The position numbers were made by a program, and so were the translations under genes. Below, one piece after another: positions 13,321-25,116 of a DNA stretch of 64,000 bases (its first letter is position 1; each line of letters begins with the position of its first letter). Source of the DNA: Combretum micranthum. Lineage: Eukaryota > Streptophyta > Magnoliopsida > Myrtales > Combretaceae. Under the pieces are notes generated by a model that searched no databases, was not told the DNA's origin, and saw only the letters and a program-made list of their open reading frames with translations. The stretch lies in contig JAMXBD010000687.1 in the NCBI GenBank assembly GCA_024138025.1, positions 663,219 to 727,218 on the forward strand, read 5' to 3'.

Positions 13321-14046
13321 AAACATGGCCATGGTTTTTCAGAACCGAACCAAACCGGAACTGAAACTGAAACTGGAGTTATCAGTTTTGGATCTTGAAA
13401 ATAAGAAACTGGAATTGGAATCGTTTCCCATCGTTTCAGTCCGGTTCTATAGAACTTATGGTTCCCGGTTCTAGTTTTGGAATCGCGGAACCGTTTTATA
13501 AGTAAAAAAATAAATTTTAAACTCAAAATAATTAATAGTTGGGTTTAAAAATGTTAAATTATTTAGCAAAAACTTTTAAAAATTTGTTTAGAATGGGCAT
13601 TTATTTATAAATAAACACAACTAATATCAATTATAGTTATTAATAAGATTTCAAAATACTCTAGAGGATAAACATGAAAATTAGAATACGAAAAATAGTT
13701 ACATGTTGCTGAAAAATGAATTTTTCTTTTTTAGGAGAAGTTTATATAAACTAAATTATATATAATTTTAAGTTATGTTTATTTGTATTATTAATAATGT
13801 AAACATTAATAATTATATATTTAATATAATTTTCATGTAATTATTTTCTTTTTTTTTTCTTTCAATGGAATCAGTTGGAATTGTCGTTTTCACATAATTC
13901 TAGGACATAGAGCCACTTAGGAACCAGACAGCCAGCAGTTCCTTTGCCAATTCTAAAATCGACCAACTAATCTAGTTTTAGTTATAAAACCACTAGTGAC
14001 AGTTTCGATTTGAATCCCAATTCAGGACCGGACCTTGTCAATGTTT
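13321..14046. mobile_element. hAT-like non-autonomous element, CCGGTTC-rich
   Basis: It starts AAACATGGCCATGG and ends, in reverse complement, AAACATTGACAAGG. The subterminal parts are filled with GAACCGG/CCGGTTC motifs typical of plant hAT-type MITEs. An internal AT-rich core lies between about 13500 and 13860. No transposase frame is visible. A clean 8-bp duplication was not found, so the superfamily rests on the subterminal motif. Confidence 0.45.
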
Positions 14047-14676
14047 ATTTGAAACATTCATATATTATACTTTAGAGAAATTTGGATAATAATAATTGAG
14101 AATTTGAAAACATAGTTTGTGATCACTTTGTGTCCACCTATGTACAATGTTCTCTGAAGTTATTCAGAATTGAAGGACTGAAAACATGAAGAAAACTTGA
14201 AACGAAACAACATAGAGGCACGCTGCTATATACCCTCCCAATGTACAATTAAATCTAAAAACTTTTTTTTTTTTTTTTCAAATGTGAAAAGATAAATGTC
14301 AAATTCAATATCTACACTACACAAATTCAAATTTTTAATTTGATATTTGAATCTTGAAGTGATCAATTTAAGCTCTTTTAATACCTAATACCATTTGCTT
14401 TATCTAATGATGTGAGAGAGATAAGATATCGTTACAATATATTATTGAATTTCCTCTACTTATCCTAACATTATCCACCACCAATAGCTAGTTCCATACT
14501 CATGATGATACATGTCTAACACAAATAGCCATCTCTGGCACGTCATGAAATAGAGTAAATAATGTCAATGAGCTAGCAAAAGTAATAAAAAAAGTTTAAT
14601 TAGGTATTACTTAACAATTTCAAAATTCATATAGCATATTAAAATTTTTTAATTCACATGTTCGCAATTTAAGATG
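14047..14676. other. Intergenic DNA
   Basis: No gene supported. It includes a poly-T tract near 14265 and a TTTGATATTTGAATCTTGAAG stretch near 14340 similar to one end of the MULE-like MITEs. Confidence 0.45.
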
Positions 14677-14686
14677 ACACATAGGA

Positions 14687-14691
<5 letters not shown>
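14677..14691. repeat. SINE target-site duplication, left
   Basis: ACACATAGGATATAT, identical to 14997-15011. Its end merges with the TA-rich tail, so the exact boundary is soft. Confidence 0.8.
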
Positions 14692-14723
<32 letters not shown>

Positions 14724-14996
14724 GCTAGAAATTTTTTTAGGGTTTTTGGCCTTCGGCTCTGTTCAACCACCAGGAAACCAGTTACCCTCCCACCTTTTTA
14801 ACGGGAGATCACCAGGACACTCCTGCCCAAAATTGGGTGGGGCAGGCGACCTACCAATAAGGTCCTAACACACCAGTAAGGATCGAGTCCTGACCACAAA
14901 TTATAGAGAGATACTTTTGCCTGTGGTAAGAATCGATCCCAAGACCTCGTGGTCCAAGGGCGATTGCCCTTGCCAACTGAGCCAACTCATGCTGGT
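14692..14996 (-). mobile_element. tRNA-derived SINE with 15-bp target duplication
   Basis: Read on the minus strand, the element begins near 14996. It has a perfect RNA polymerase III A box (TGGCTCAGTTGG, 14973-14984), then a B-box-like GGGATCGATTCTT (about 14928-14940). It runs through a non-tRNA body and ends in an A-rich tail (plus-strand T run and TA repeat, 14692-14723). The flanks carry an identical 15-bp repeat, ACACATAGGATATAT, at 14677-14691 and 14997-15011. All hallmarks of a SINE are present. Mobilisation would depend on LINE machinery; L1-type LINE remains lie next door. The family name was not recognised. Confidence 0.85.
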
Positions 14997-15011
14997 ACAC
15001 ATAGGATATAT
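14997..15011. repeat. SINE target-site duplication, right
   Basis: ACACATAGGATATAT, identical to 14677-14691. Confidence 0.8.
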
Positions 15012-15430
15012 TAAAACAAACAGCTTTCAAAATGTTTTATGCTACTTTTTAGGAGAACAAAAAGTGATCATTTTCTACAAATTCGAGAGACTTTAACTAC
15101 ATCTAATATAAATCATGTAGTTAAACGCATTTTCAAACTAATTATAAGATATAAGACACCTATTCAAGGTATAGTTGTAAAAATTGCGATTTTACTATTC
15201 ATTAAAATACATAGAATTAATAAAACAGGTAAAATCATACACTGAGATTCATAATTTTACTTAAAGTCTATACCTATGCAATTTAAAATATATATATATA
15301 TATATATATAATATCACAAACTCATGTAATTATAAGTTTGACTCGTGATTTTCACAACTATCATAAGGGATCATGATAAATGAAACATCAATAAGTTTAA
15401 AATAATTACTTGGTAATATAATTTTTCCAA
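15012..15430. other. Short intergenic stretch
   Basis: AT-rich sequence with a TA microsatellite at about 15290-15310. No gene seen. Confidence 0.5.
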
Positions 15431-15796
15431 TACAATGAACCCCACTCCACAGCAAAAGCATTAGCTTCTGAATAAACATGAAATTTTGCAAGAAGATAAC
15501 CTCGTCGGAATGCAGTGTCTCATGAGATTTTTCTAAAGCTCTTAAGCTTAACTTTGTTCAGATTTATGAGATCAATTAGAGACAAAGAGTTAGTAGGGTA
15601 TAGCCCCACTTTCATTACATAACCATGAGTCATCGTCTACCCTTGCATACATTCTAGGATTATTAACAAAAGAGAAAACATATTTAACATGGTCTTTAAA
15701 CATGATAGGAGAATTCAAAAGTGCAGGCATTTGGGCAAACCTCTGGTGGAACAAAAAGCACAGTTTCATCTTCCATCTCCGCATATGGTAGCTTTG

Positions 15797-16015
15797 TCAA
15801 CCTATCTGCAATCTTGTTAGCAAGCCTAGAGACAAAAAGACTATGGTTTTGTCAAGATAACACTTCTTTTCCCTGCATGCATCAATAGGATGAAAGAATT
15901 TGTTCGTGTTAAGATGTTTACTTTTCAACAAATTAAAAGCATTAAGGGAATCTATGATGAGATACAAATCTTTAAACCCTAGATTGATGCTGTGTTTTAA
16001 TCCCCAATAGATCAC
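15797..16015 (-). pseudogene. LINE RNase H-like domain fragment
   Basis: A 72-codon frame begins with a WGL...LGF.DLYL.IDSLNA pattern. This matches the RNase H-type domain found at the C-terminus of many plant L1 ORF2 proteins, where the D of IDS is a catalytic-type aspartate. The downstream frame at 15784-15590 appears to continue the same protein after a frameshift. It is non-functional as it stands. Confidence 0.55.
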
Positions 16016-16196
16016 CCATATTTTTGTACTTAAGATATCGATTCAACCTACGTTTTGGTGAAATCCATTTTCTAATCACCTCTTTCATCTAGCATTGCTC
16101 CTGCTATTACAATTGCATTTTGTCTTCTTAATGCATCTAGATAGATGGTGATCTTTGTTTACTAGGGTATTGAACAAGCTATCGGTGTTTTGTTTA

Positions 16197-16790
16197 GACT
16201 AACTTTATTTCTTTTAAACACAATGTTTGGCAATTTTGTAAAGGGTGGAAAGTTGCAGAAATGAGCGAAAAGAAAAGAGTAGAAAAGGGAATAAATGAAA
16301 ATGAAATGCGTAGAATATTTATATTGTGTTTGGTAATTTACGAAAGAAGTAGAAGGAAGAAGAAAAATTAAGCTAATATTTGACTAAATTACCCCTTCTA
16401 GCTTATTTTTGCTCTTCATTTAGCAAGGACGGAATGGAATTTTATTGCACCATTCACCATTTCCCCAGCTTTATGCCTGACTTTGGAAAGAAAAGGGAGA
16501 GGGGTCAAAGTGAAAAGAATTTCATCCATTTCACTAGCTTTCGTTTCATTCCCATCATACTAAACACAAATTTTTCATATCTTTTTGTTCACTTCTCCAG
16601 CTTTCATTCCACTTCTACTCTGCTAAACAAAACGTTAAGGGGTCCACATTTCTATTATTACATTTTAAATTTAGCCTAATTAGAGCTTTCGTTCCACTTA
16701 TACTCTGCCAAACACAACATTAAGGGGTCCACATTTCTATTACAACATTTTAAATTTTTAGCCTAATTAGGGATTGGGGTTTTTCCCTTG
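16197..16790. mobile_element. Possible MITE inserted in the LINE
   Basis: The left side (TGTTTGGCAATTTTGTAAAG then GGTGGAAAG) resembles the reverse complement of the right side (TGTTTGGCAGAGTATAAG then TGGAACGAAAG). This separates the LINE zf-RVT and RNase H pieces. TGTTTGG-type ends are common in plant hAT-like MITEs. Boundaries and duplication are not resolved. Confidence 0.35.
16599..16770. repeat. 85-bp tandem duplication, two copies
   Basis: Copy 1 (16599-16683) and copy 2 (16684-16770) both read AGCTTTC.TTCCACTT.TAC, then TTAAGGGGTCCACATTTC, then GCCTAATTAG. They differ by a few substitutions and small indels. Confidence 0.8.
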
Positions 16791-18365
16791 GTAAATGATT
16801 TCATTCATTTCCATCCATATATATTGGAGACCCATGGTGAAGATTAAGACCATAGTGTGCTTTTGATGCTTCACAATTTTCTTGGTAGTTGGGAGTTTGT
16901 TGTCATCCATGATTTAAAAGTAAGCGATTATCATTAGTTGAGATTGGCATTTCCAATTGCTCTTAGATGGCTTTTACTAAGAGGCATAATCTTAATGAGT
17001 GTTCAATATTCTCGTTTGCTTGTTTACATTTAAGGCATGCATCCAGGAGTTTGAGTATTATTTGCTTTCATTATTTTCCCGAATGGTAAAATATTGTTTA
17101 AGGCTCTCCATATGATCAGCTTAGACTATGGAAAAAGTGGGGAGGTCCAGATCCATCTATAATCTTCAATTGCCTAGGTTTGGCATTCCAATTGTTTATA
17201 AATGTTAAATAATTGGATGGTTTTTGCTGTATTATTTTTAATCATAATTTGATCTTCTTGATTAGACTGCAACATTATTGGAACTAATTGTTCTTTTTGC
17301 CACTCACTAACGGGGTATTGGATGATCTCTTCATTCCATATAGTTTTAGCTTTCCAACATTGATTCACTGTTAAATAGAGAGTCTCATCCTTCATTGGAC
17401 CATAAAAAATTTTATGAAGAGGTCCTAGGGATGACTATTTGTCTGTCCATAATTTTTCTTATTGCCATTTCCAATCATAGAGTTTCCATTTTTTATTATC
17501 TAGTCATACTCTTCAACTATCTCTTTCCATAAAGATGAATCTGATGATGTATATCTTCATGACTCTCCACGGATCCTATTGTTATATCTTTCTTTTAATA
17601 ACTTCATAATGTTTAACTATTTAGGAATTCAAAGGCACGTTTAACTTGCCATGCTTAGGATTTTCTCGTAAGATTTGTTAGTCCCAATCCATCTACTTCC
17701 TTAGATAAGGTCCCCTTTTCCCATGAAAACTAATGTGTTTTTGTAATGTGATTTTCCTCATTCCAAATGAATTGTTATTTGATCAACTTTGGTAATTACC
17801 TTCCAAGGAAATTTTGATACTTGCAAGAAATAATCCGGTATGGATTGTAAGTTGGCTTTTGCTAGTATTAGTCTCCCAACCATACTTAGAAATTGTCGTT
17901 TCCAACCAGCCAATTTACTTTGAATTTTCTCTATAAACTCATAGCTTTAGTTGGTTCTCAGCTTATTACCTTTATTGACTGGGAATCCTAGGTATTTGCC
18001 CATAGAACCAACCATTTGTAGCCTTATTGATGCTCTTAGCTCCTATCTTAATTCCTTCTTTATATTTAGTGTGAAATAAATTTTTGATTTGATCCGGTTC
18101 ACCTTTAATCTTGACCATTTACCAAAGGTCTTTATTACTTACTTGACTGTGTTTAAAGATTTTTTGGTCGTCGCTCTTGCCATTGAGATAACATCATCTG
18201 AAAAAAGTAATTGTGAGAGCTTATAGTTTGTTTTTCTTATATTGATAGGTTCCCAACGCTTAGATTGGACTTTATGTTCAATCAATCTTGATAACATTTC
18301 CATTCCCATAATAAATAGGTATGATGAGATGTGATCTCTTAGTGAATAGGACTCAGTACCACTTT

Positions 18366-20296
18366 AATTAAATGCTAAACTCACGATAGCTCCAAGATTT
18401 ACAATTCAACAAGGGCATAATTAGTAACCCACTCACTTTTCCAACAAATCAACCGCTCCAACCTTTACTTCACCATGACCGTGAGAAATCCATTTGCTGT
18501 AGATACAAGATGCACCTTTTTCTATGTTCATGATGCAGGATGCAAGATGCACCTTTTTCCATTTTCATGATTCACACAAGGCCAAACAATGGAAGTTTAA
18601 TTATTAGCATATAATGGACGTATAAATTATTACTGCAATTTAATTATTGTTGCAATTAGATTATGACAATTAATTTTGTTTTGTTTTACTTAATAATTTA
18701 TGTTAGCCTTTCTTTCTTTTTCTTTTTTCAGTTATTATTTATTTAGGCTAACATTTATTATTTTCTTGTTTTATCCTTACATAACTTAAGAGACTTTTAT
18801 AAAACCATATAAGCTTTCCTAACACTCTTTAGGGAAGTTTTCTTGCTGCTTTGACTAATTTTAATAAAGAGAAGATTATAGCCTCTTACTATTTTGCTTT
18901 TGTGCACAAACCAACAGATTATGTTTAAACCTCTTTTTCTACACATTAGTTTTTCCTTAGATTGATTACAAAAACATAACATGTATTTTAACTAATTTAT
19001 AAATACATGACTTATGTTATCATTACTTTTATTTAACAAATAGATTACCCATATTTTATACAAAAGCATCAAGATTATTTAATAATTTTATAATGACAAA
19101 TATTAATATTTTATTAATAAAAAATTAATTTTTACATTTTTTCAAATTTCTCATTTTTTAAAAAAAAATAACTTTTAATATTTATTTTATTTTATTTTGC
19201 AATACTTTTTATTAAATTAATTTTTTTTTTAAATCAATAAGACTAACGCCTCTTCAATAGTATCATAAAACCAGGTCACCTAATTATAATAAAAAAATAA
19301 GATGGATCGTATGTGTGTTTATACATTTGTCAAAACACATATCATACTTTTAAAATTAAGCCGCAAAATTCCTATGATACAAAACACCCAGACACATTCA
19401 AAAAGTAATTTCTTCAACTCTGAGTGCCTTCAAGAGGCTAGCCTCATGCTGATAAAGTCCAGTGTAGTTTTTTAAAGTTTCCTCCTTTCTTCATTGTAAC
19501 CTTAAAACTTCAATCATGTCAACTTCAGAGAACTACAATAACACGATTTTGCTCCAATTTCACAACCGTTTCATGGCTAGCAGCACACAAACATGGAACA
19601 GAACAGAACCCCATGTACTCACCCCCAAGTTCAAAGAGTAGAACTAATAATGTTGGCTGCAAGCCCCATCAACCCCAGAAAATAGAAATTCAGACATATT
19701 TGCAACAGTACAATAATCGAGAATCATCGTTACACCACATCAAAGCATTTATGAATAATGCGTTTTACATGAGTACAGCAGAGAAAGGGAGCAAAAGTGC
19801 CATACAGATTATCATCGCTCCAGAGCAATCAATACCCAGTTTAGAAGAAAGCAAGGAAAGATATTACACTACAGTTTGAAGAGGTGCACCGAAAGGGAGA
19901 GGAAGGGAGGAGAGGTGAGGAGGGAGAGGAGAGAGGGCAAGAGAGGGCGAGAGGCTCTCGTAAATACATTTAGAATTGCGCTATTTAGTCCAGCAAAAAT
20001 TTCCCAGATGGGGAAGTTCATGTTATGGTGGTGAAATTGAGGACAATCCCTCTTTTCTTCAAGGGACCATGTTACAATGTAATGTATACATACAAGTATA
20101 GCTGGTCCTCCAAGCAGTGTGACAGAATTTATTCACTGCCAGGAAAAACAAGCAACAGAAATGTAAGACAGATGTGAATTAATTTGAACCAATGCATACC
20201 CTATAGTCACACCTCCAACAATTCGTATCTTCAAAATTTACTCCACCAATGCCCACATGAAGATCGATGATAACTACAGAGGAGTTGTGATATTCC
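18366..20296. other. Intergenic DNA downstream of the carrier gene
   Basis: No coding region supported. A short imperfect duplication (CAAGATGCACCTTTTTC-type) lies at 18505-18577, and a purine-rich tract at about 19885-19955. The segment just below 20297 is likely 3' UTR of the minus-strand carrier gene. The polyadenylation point cannot be fixed. Confidence 0.45.
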
Positions 20297-20511
20297 CTAA
20301 TAACTTTTCAGCGTTTCATAGGTCATAAAACATATACCTACACTTGGTACCACCTTGTAGTACTCAGGCAAGATCCTCTGTTATAAACCTCGGAACCTCC
20401 TCCTTGATTATGTGGTTGAAGGTACCAAAAAGACCTGTCTGATAAACACGAGCCCGGCCACCTGCACCTTCCAACTGCTTCCGCCGCCTCACCAATCTAA
20501 TGGAAATGTAG
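20297..20511 (-). pseudogene. Last exon of the carrier gene with several small indels
   Basis: From the splice acceptor the frame gives A-T-F-P-L-D and then breaks because one T is missing in the third PxDxxR motif (about 20493-20497). The next block (VRRRKQLEGAGG...FNHIIKEE) is in another frame. Near 20386-20400 about two bases are missing in the expected GFRG segment. One extra A (about 20382-20386) and one missing base (about 20375) follow. The final block (PEYYKVVPSVG.CFMTYETL) then reads cleanly to TAG at 20297-20299. The changes sum to -3, so the frame is lost only between the lesions. Conservation on both sides argues that the lesions are very recent or are sequencing indels. Confidence 0.7.
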
Positions 20512-23500
20512 CTGCAAATCACAATACATGAATACAAGTTAAGCTTCAAAAATATCATCTTGTATGTTGACAATTATAATCAACATATCATCCACTCAGA
20601 CTTCCAACCCGCATGGCGCCTTAAAATGAAATTGACATAGCTTATCATCCAGCAGTTCACAACAGACATGGAAGTCATAGTAACACCATTTCCTCATATC
20701 AATATATTTTATGCTAAATTAATGATAAACTGCTAACAATACAAAGCATTTCAACAGATGAATGAATATAAAGTAAACATCAACCAGCAAAGCACATAAT
20801 GTGTGCCTGGCAGAAAAATTACTATTTCTTAGGTCCTTAAAACATGAGCATTACAAACTTGGCAACAAAAGTTTCAAGCAAAGGTACCACTTTCGCAAAA
20901 CCATCTAACAGTTCTGCTTCATCGAGTTGTCATTTTCAGACCTAACATAATCAATAATTCTTGTAGAAAGGTCGTAGACTATTTTGACAATACTTGATGC
21001 AAAGAACTTACAACGATCCAATCTGCAATAGGTAAGTGGATGTACTCCATTATTCTGACTTACTAGTCCTTGTAACTCTGATTCTTTCATATCAGGTAAT
21101 ATCAACTGTGGCATCTAATAACAATCTTCAGTTACTTAGAGCATTAACGCTTCCCAGCATAGCAGAAGTGCATATGGTTAGTAAGAATAAGAAGTTTGAC
21201 TGAAACTTAGAATAATATTTGATGTAGAAGGATACAGATGCCTATGACGGTATGACCCTTCTAGCCCATCAAGCACCCGGTGAAGAAAAGCCTAAGTGAG
21301 AAGCATACCTCAATGAGGACACCTCTCACATTTGACAACTGGAGAACAAAATAGGTTCCCCTGAGTGTTGTGCAACCCATGTTGAAACATACTGCATGCT
21401 TGGGAAGATAGTTTAACCCAGGAAATGTTGAGATGAGGTTAATCAACACTAAGTTCATGAATATAAGACTAACATTAGACAAAGGCTGGAAAATAAAATA
21501 ATATTCTGATGACTTCCTTACTAAATTCACAAAAGCCACATAAAAATAACTCCACTCTGAATCTCTGGTTACAGGGTCAGTCAGGTTAGAAACTTAGTGC
21601 GGAGCCGGGACCACACCCTGTCTCTCTGCATCAAAAGCATGATAAAAAAGCTATATGTATTAACATCTTCATTGAATGTCAATATGGTTTACTAATTGTG
21701 AAAATGTTTTCCAACCAAGTTTTCTACTAGAAAGCCCAAAAAGATACCACCAATTGCAGCCATTACTCTACCAGGATGCTTAATATGCATATAAACCAAC
21801 AAAAAGAATCAATCACTGATAACAGCAAATCAAACAATAATAACTATTGTGAATGTTCAGATTACTCACCTGTAGAAGATGCAATACCAGAAAGACTGCC
21901 ACATGCAAGGCTAACTGCAACGGTAGAATCATTGGGCCTGATGAATAAATAACAGACAACAATAAGCTACCCAACAGAAATGAAATGGAAGCTTAATCAC
22001 AAACTGAATGATCACCGCAGAATAACTAGCATGACAATCACCTATGTGACAGCCAGACAGATCTCAAGGATTCATACACAGAAAAACTGATAGCTATACT
22101 AGGTCCAACACCCTGCATTACAGTTCATAAAAGAGTCAGTGCTCCAGATTAGAAGTGACTGTGAAACAATTTAAAGGGGGGGAGGGGGGAGGGAGGGGAG
22201 GAAGGGGGGTGGGTGAAGAAAAAAGCAGAATTGATGGAGCATACCAAAAGCGTTGCTCCAAGACCCTTGTAAACCCCCAAAAGCCCCTCCTCTCTGCTGA
22301 TTGTCCGTAATGCATGCCAGATACCACGGTAATAGGTAACATTTGTCTGCAATCATAAAAACCTACTTAGCATTCAATCATAAATAGGTGACAAAGGCAG
22401 CCATAACATTCTGCCATTGAGGAGCTTCTCACACTAACCACTCGAGACATATATACATGCTAAACAAAGCTATAAATAAGAATTCCCCTCTGCAGTGGCA
22501 TTTTAGACATAGCAGCAACACGGTGAATGCTAGTATATTCTCCTTAACTAATGGAAGAATAATTGAAACCTCTAGATTGCAGCAAGAGCAACCCTTAGCA
22601 TCACTCTACAGGCAACTCTATAAGAAAATTTTCCATACGCCACTCTTGTTTATTCATGAATGAAACCCAAAAAAGCTAAAAGGCACAAGCTCCACCTGGA
22701 AAAGCATCGTCAGCAACCCTGGATCTACAAAACTATCTCATAGGATACCTATAGGATTAATATCCAAACATTTAAAACTAGTTGAAAGAATTAGAAATAA
22801 AAGCCCAAAGAGATTACATATAAAATACAAATAAGAAGCCTTATAAACATCCACATTCATTTGATCTACAAACTTCAGTCAGAGAGTGTTTTTTTGTATT
22901 TAATGACACACCCTCACTTGTAAGCAATGACTTCTTCATTGAAGGCTACCAAGTAGACCAATCAATTAACTAGAGAATTGAATCAGAGTGCAAGGGATCG
23001 AACACAAAACACAAAACATCTTTAATACCATTTACATTCAATCTTAATTACCATGAGCATATAAATTTAGCATGGATTTATATCTATGACAAAAGAACTT
23101 AATTGAATATTGTTTTCAGTTGACTTAAATCCACCAAGCATAATAATAGCTTTACCTGTGCGGCAAGCCGTGTCCTAACAAGATCTAATGGATATGTAGC
23201 TGTAGCAGCTGTCATTCCAGCCAAACCACCAGCAACAAAATGTACACAAAGGTCTGCAGTCATATTCTCTTGGTAGATATCCATTCCTGGAGCCATATGC
23301 AATAGCTGTACCGAAAATTCAATCACTTTCTATATCACTGAAGAAAAACCATCTTCACCCAATCATATAGACTCCATACAAACTGCCTAGCATCTAACAG
23401 CATTGAACCCAAAAAATAATTTGTCTTACCTTTTTGTATCGCTCATATGCATAGAAGTTTAGAGAAGAATATGGCAAACGATGTGCAATTGTAACAAGAT

Positions 23501-24991
23501 TCCCTTTCCAAAAAGCTCTAAATCCTTCTTCACGAACAATTCGTGAAGCTTCATGCAATATACTTGCATCTTTCAATGTTGCTGCATCTGCATGCATACC
23601 TTGGACCTACAAAATTACCTCCATGAGTCAAATGTTCCACCAAAAAAAAAAAAATTGAAAAGCACCAACAAGTCAATCAAAGAACAATGCAAGACTCAGC
23701 TGATACTTCTTCAAGTATCATATTATCAATTATAACCATTCTCCACAACAGACAGGTATGAGGAATATAGAACCGAAAGGGTAAGAAAATGTGACAGCAT
23801 CTAAGATCACTATTGACAACCCCATGACTCCAGAATTGATTGGCCAGAAACCAACCCACATTAGTAAATGCAGGGAGAATTCAAGAAATCAGCTTAAGTT
23901 TTAAATACTCTGCTCATTTTCCAAATAATTCATTTTTGATGGAGGGACAAACCCCACATCGACCAGCTATCTTATACATAGCAGGAAGGAATGACCCAAG
24001 AAACTTGTGGATTACAATTTTGCCATGTGATACCTAATCTACTAAACTTGATCAGGTGTCCTAGAAGACGATATAAAACCTTGCGTACATCCACACATGT
24101 ATAAGGAGATAGTCGTTTGACCAACCACCAGATTTTCAATTGATAACCTATTGCCACAGCAGAGATTGAACAATTGACCTGGGATTTTCTATATCTCCAC
24201 TCCACTACTCTGCCTCACCGGGCCACTTTATTGCCAAGGTGTCTCCTTCTACATCCCCTCGGCTCACATTCCAACACCGGTGTAAAGGGGAAACTTATGG
24301 GAAGCTATTTCCAGCGGGGACCCATGGAGCTTAAGATTCTGTACCTTTATCTCTAACATCACTCAAAAATGAGAAGGGAAGCGGATTAAAGGGGGTAGAT
24401 GAGCATTGAATAGAACTTTGCCCATTTTTAAATCTAATTATCTTAAACTTATAGAGTGATTTATAGTTCCTGGACAAGTTGAGCTAACTAATTGTAAAAA
24501 TGGCAAAGTTTAGTAGTATATTGTAAAATGACAGTTTAGATATTAAATCAATAATTTTTAAACTTCAGAAGATTAATTGGGAAAAAAAAAAAACAAATAA
24601 AGTTCATCCACCAGCCCAGAAAGAGTTACAAAATAAATAGATAAATAAATCTTTCCACATCTCCCACAACAACGAACCCTAACAAAACCATTGAATCCAC
24701 CGACTCAAAACCCTAATACAATACATCAGAGAACGAAATTCAAACCCACCCCCCCCAAAAAAAAAAAAAAAAAAAAAACGAAAAACGAACCTGGAAGAGA
24801 ATGGTGAGCCTCGCCAATGGCGCAGTGCAAGTCTTACTAACCGCGCCAGCAACACCACCGGCGAGAAGCTGCGAAACCGTTCCGATCTGAGACTGCTGCT
24901 GCTGTTGCTGTCTCTTCGTACGTTCATGGCCGGCACTTATCGCTCTCTGACCTCCTTCTACAACAACCCCAACCCTAGCTTCCGTCTGCAT
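20297..24991 (-). CDS. Mitochondrial carrier family (SLC25-type) protein, seven exons, last exon disrupted
   Basis: Membrane transporter of the mitochondrial inner membrane family; the substrate is not predictable. Exons on the minus strand: 24991-24791, 23606-23430, 23305-23156, 22346-22245, 22112-22042, 21937-21870, 20511-20297. Introns are GT-AG and phases agree throughout. The start (MQTEARVGVVVEGGQ) is preferred over a codon 21 bases upstream because this N-terminus resembles a plant carrier subfamily. A polyglutamine run is at residues 28-33. The three-fold repeat is visible: AGGVAGAVSKTCTAPLARL in repeat 1, AGGLAGMTAATATYPLDLVR in repeat 2 and CGSLSGIASS..FPLD in repeat 3. Repeat 1 has A where most carriers have D/E in PxD/ExxR. 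The ancestral product would be about 328 residues. Exon 7 has several small indels (see separate entry), so this is either a recent pseudogene or an assembly error. The family call is certain; the function is not. Confidence 0.88.
22174..22216. other. G-rich tract in a carrier intron
   Basis: Runs of 3-8 G separated by single A or AA on the plus strand, with G-quadruplex potential. It lies in the intron between exons 4 and 5, so the transcript carries a C-rich tract about 60-100 bases upstream of the exon 5 acceptor, beyond the usual polypyrimidine position. Confidence 0.6.
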
Positions 24992-25075
24992 TTTCCAAAT
25001 CAAATCTTTCACCTCAAAACGACCCTAAAACAAAAATCCCTAATTCGAAAAAATCGAAGCTCTACGCCTGCTCCC

Positions 25076-25116
25076 TCCCCAAACCCTAATAACGCGTGAA
25101 TATATAAAGCCCATCA
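25076..25116 (-). promoter_or_regulatory. Core promoter of the carrier gene
   Basis: On the minus strand the order is TGGGCT (site II type, about 25108-25113), TTTATATA (TATA box, about 25101-25108), then a telo-box (AAACCCTA on the plus strand, 25081-25088). The ATG is at 24991. The TATA-to-ATG distance is about 110 bases. Site II plus telo-box is a known arrangement in plant housekeeping and mitochondrial-protein genes. Assignment is by motif and position only. Confidence 0.5.

Larger units (their letters stand above)
15430..18365 (-). mobile_element. 5'-truncated L1-type LINE, degenerate
   Basis: The minus strand shows broken pieces of an L1 ORF2 in the correct order. At 18350-18180 is the reverse-transcriptase core, with YLFIMGMEMLSRLIE followed by LLFSDDVIS (the family's F/YADD site, here FSDD). 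At 18000-17750 are GKYLGFPV, LAGWKRQFLSMVGRL and IPDYFLQ. At about 17110-16980 is the zinc-binding zf-RVT-like part (IWRALNNILPFGK). At 16015-15590 is an RNase H-like tail (YWGLKHSINLGFKDLYLIIDS). Many stops and frameshifts are present. The 5' side ends abruptly near 18365, so endonuclease and ORF1 are missing, as expected for 5'-truncated LINEs. A small insertion lies at about 16197-16790. Confidence 0.75.

Noticed and set aside
19613..19879. Plus-strand 88-codon frame downstream of the carrier gene
   Set aside because: It is antisense to the probable 3' UTR, with no domain or promoter support.
24050..24330. Possible degenerate SINE in intron 1 of the carrier gene
   Set aside because: The minus strand has a weak B-box-like TTGTTCAATCTC and an A-box-like GGCAGAGTAGTGG, but no tail or flanking duplication could be found.
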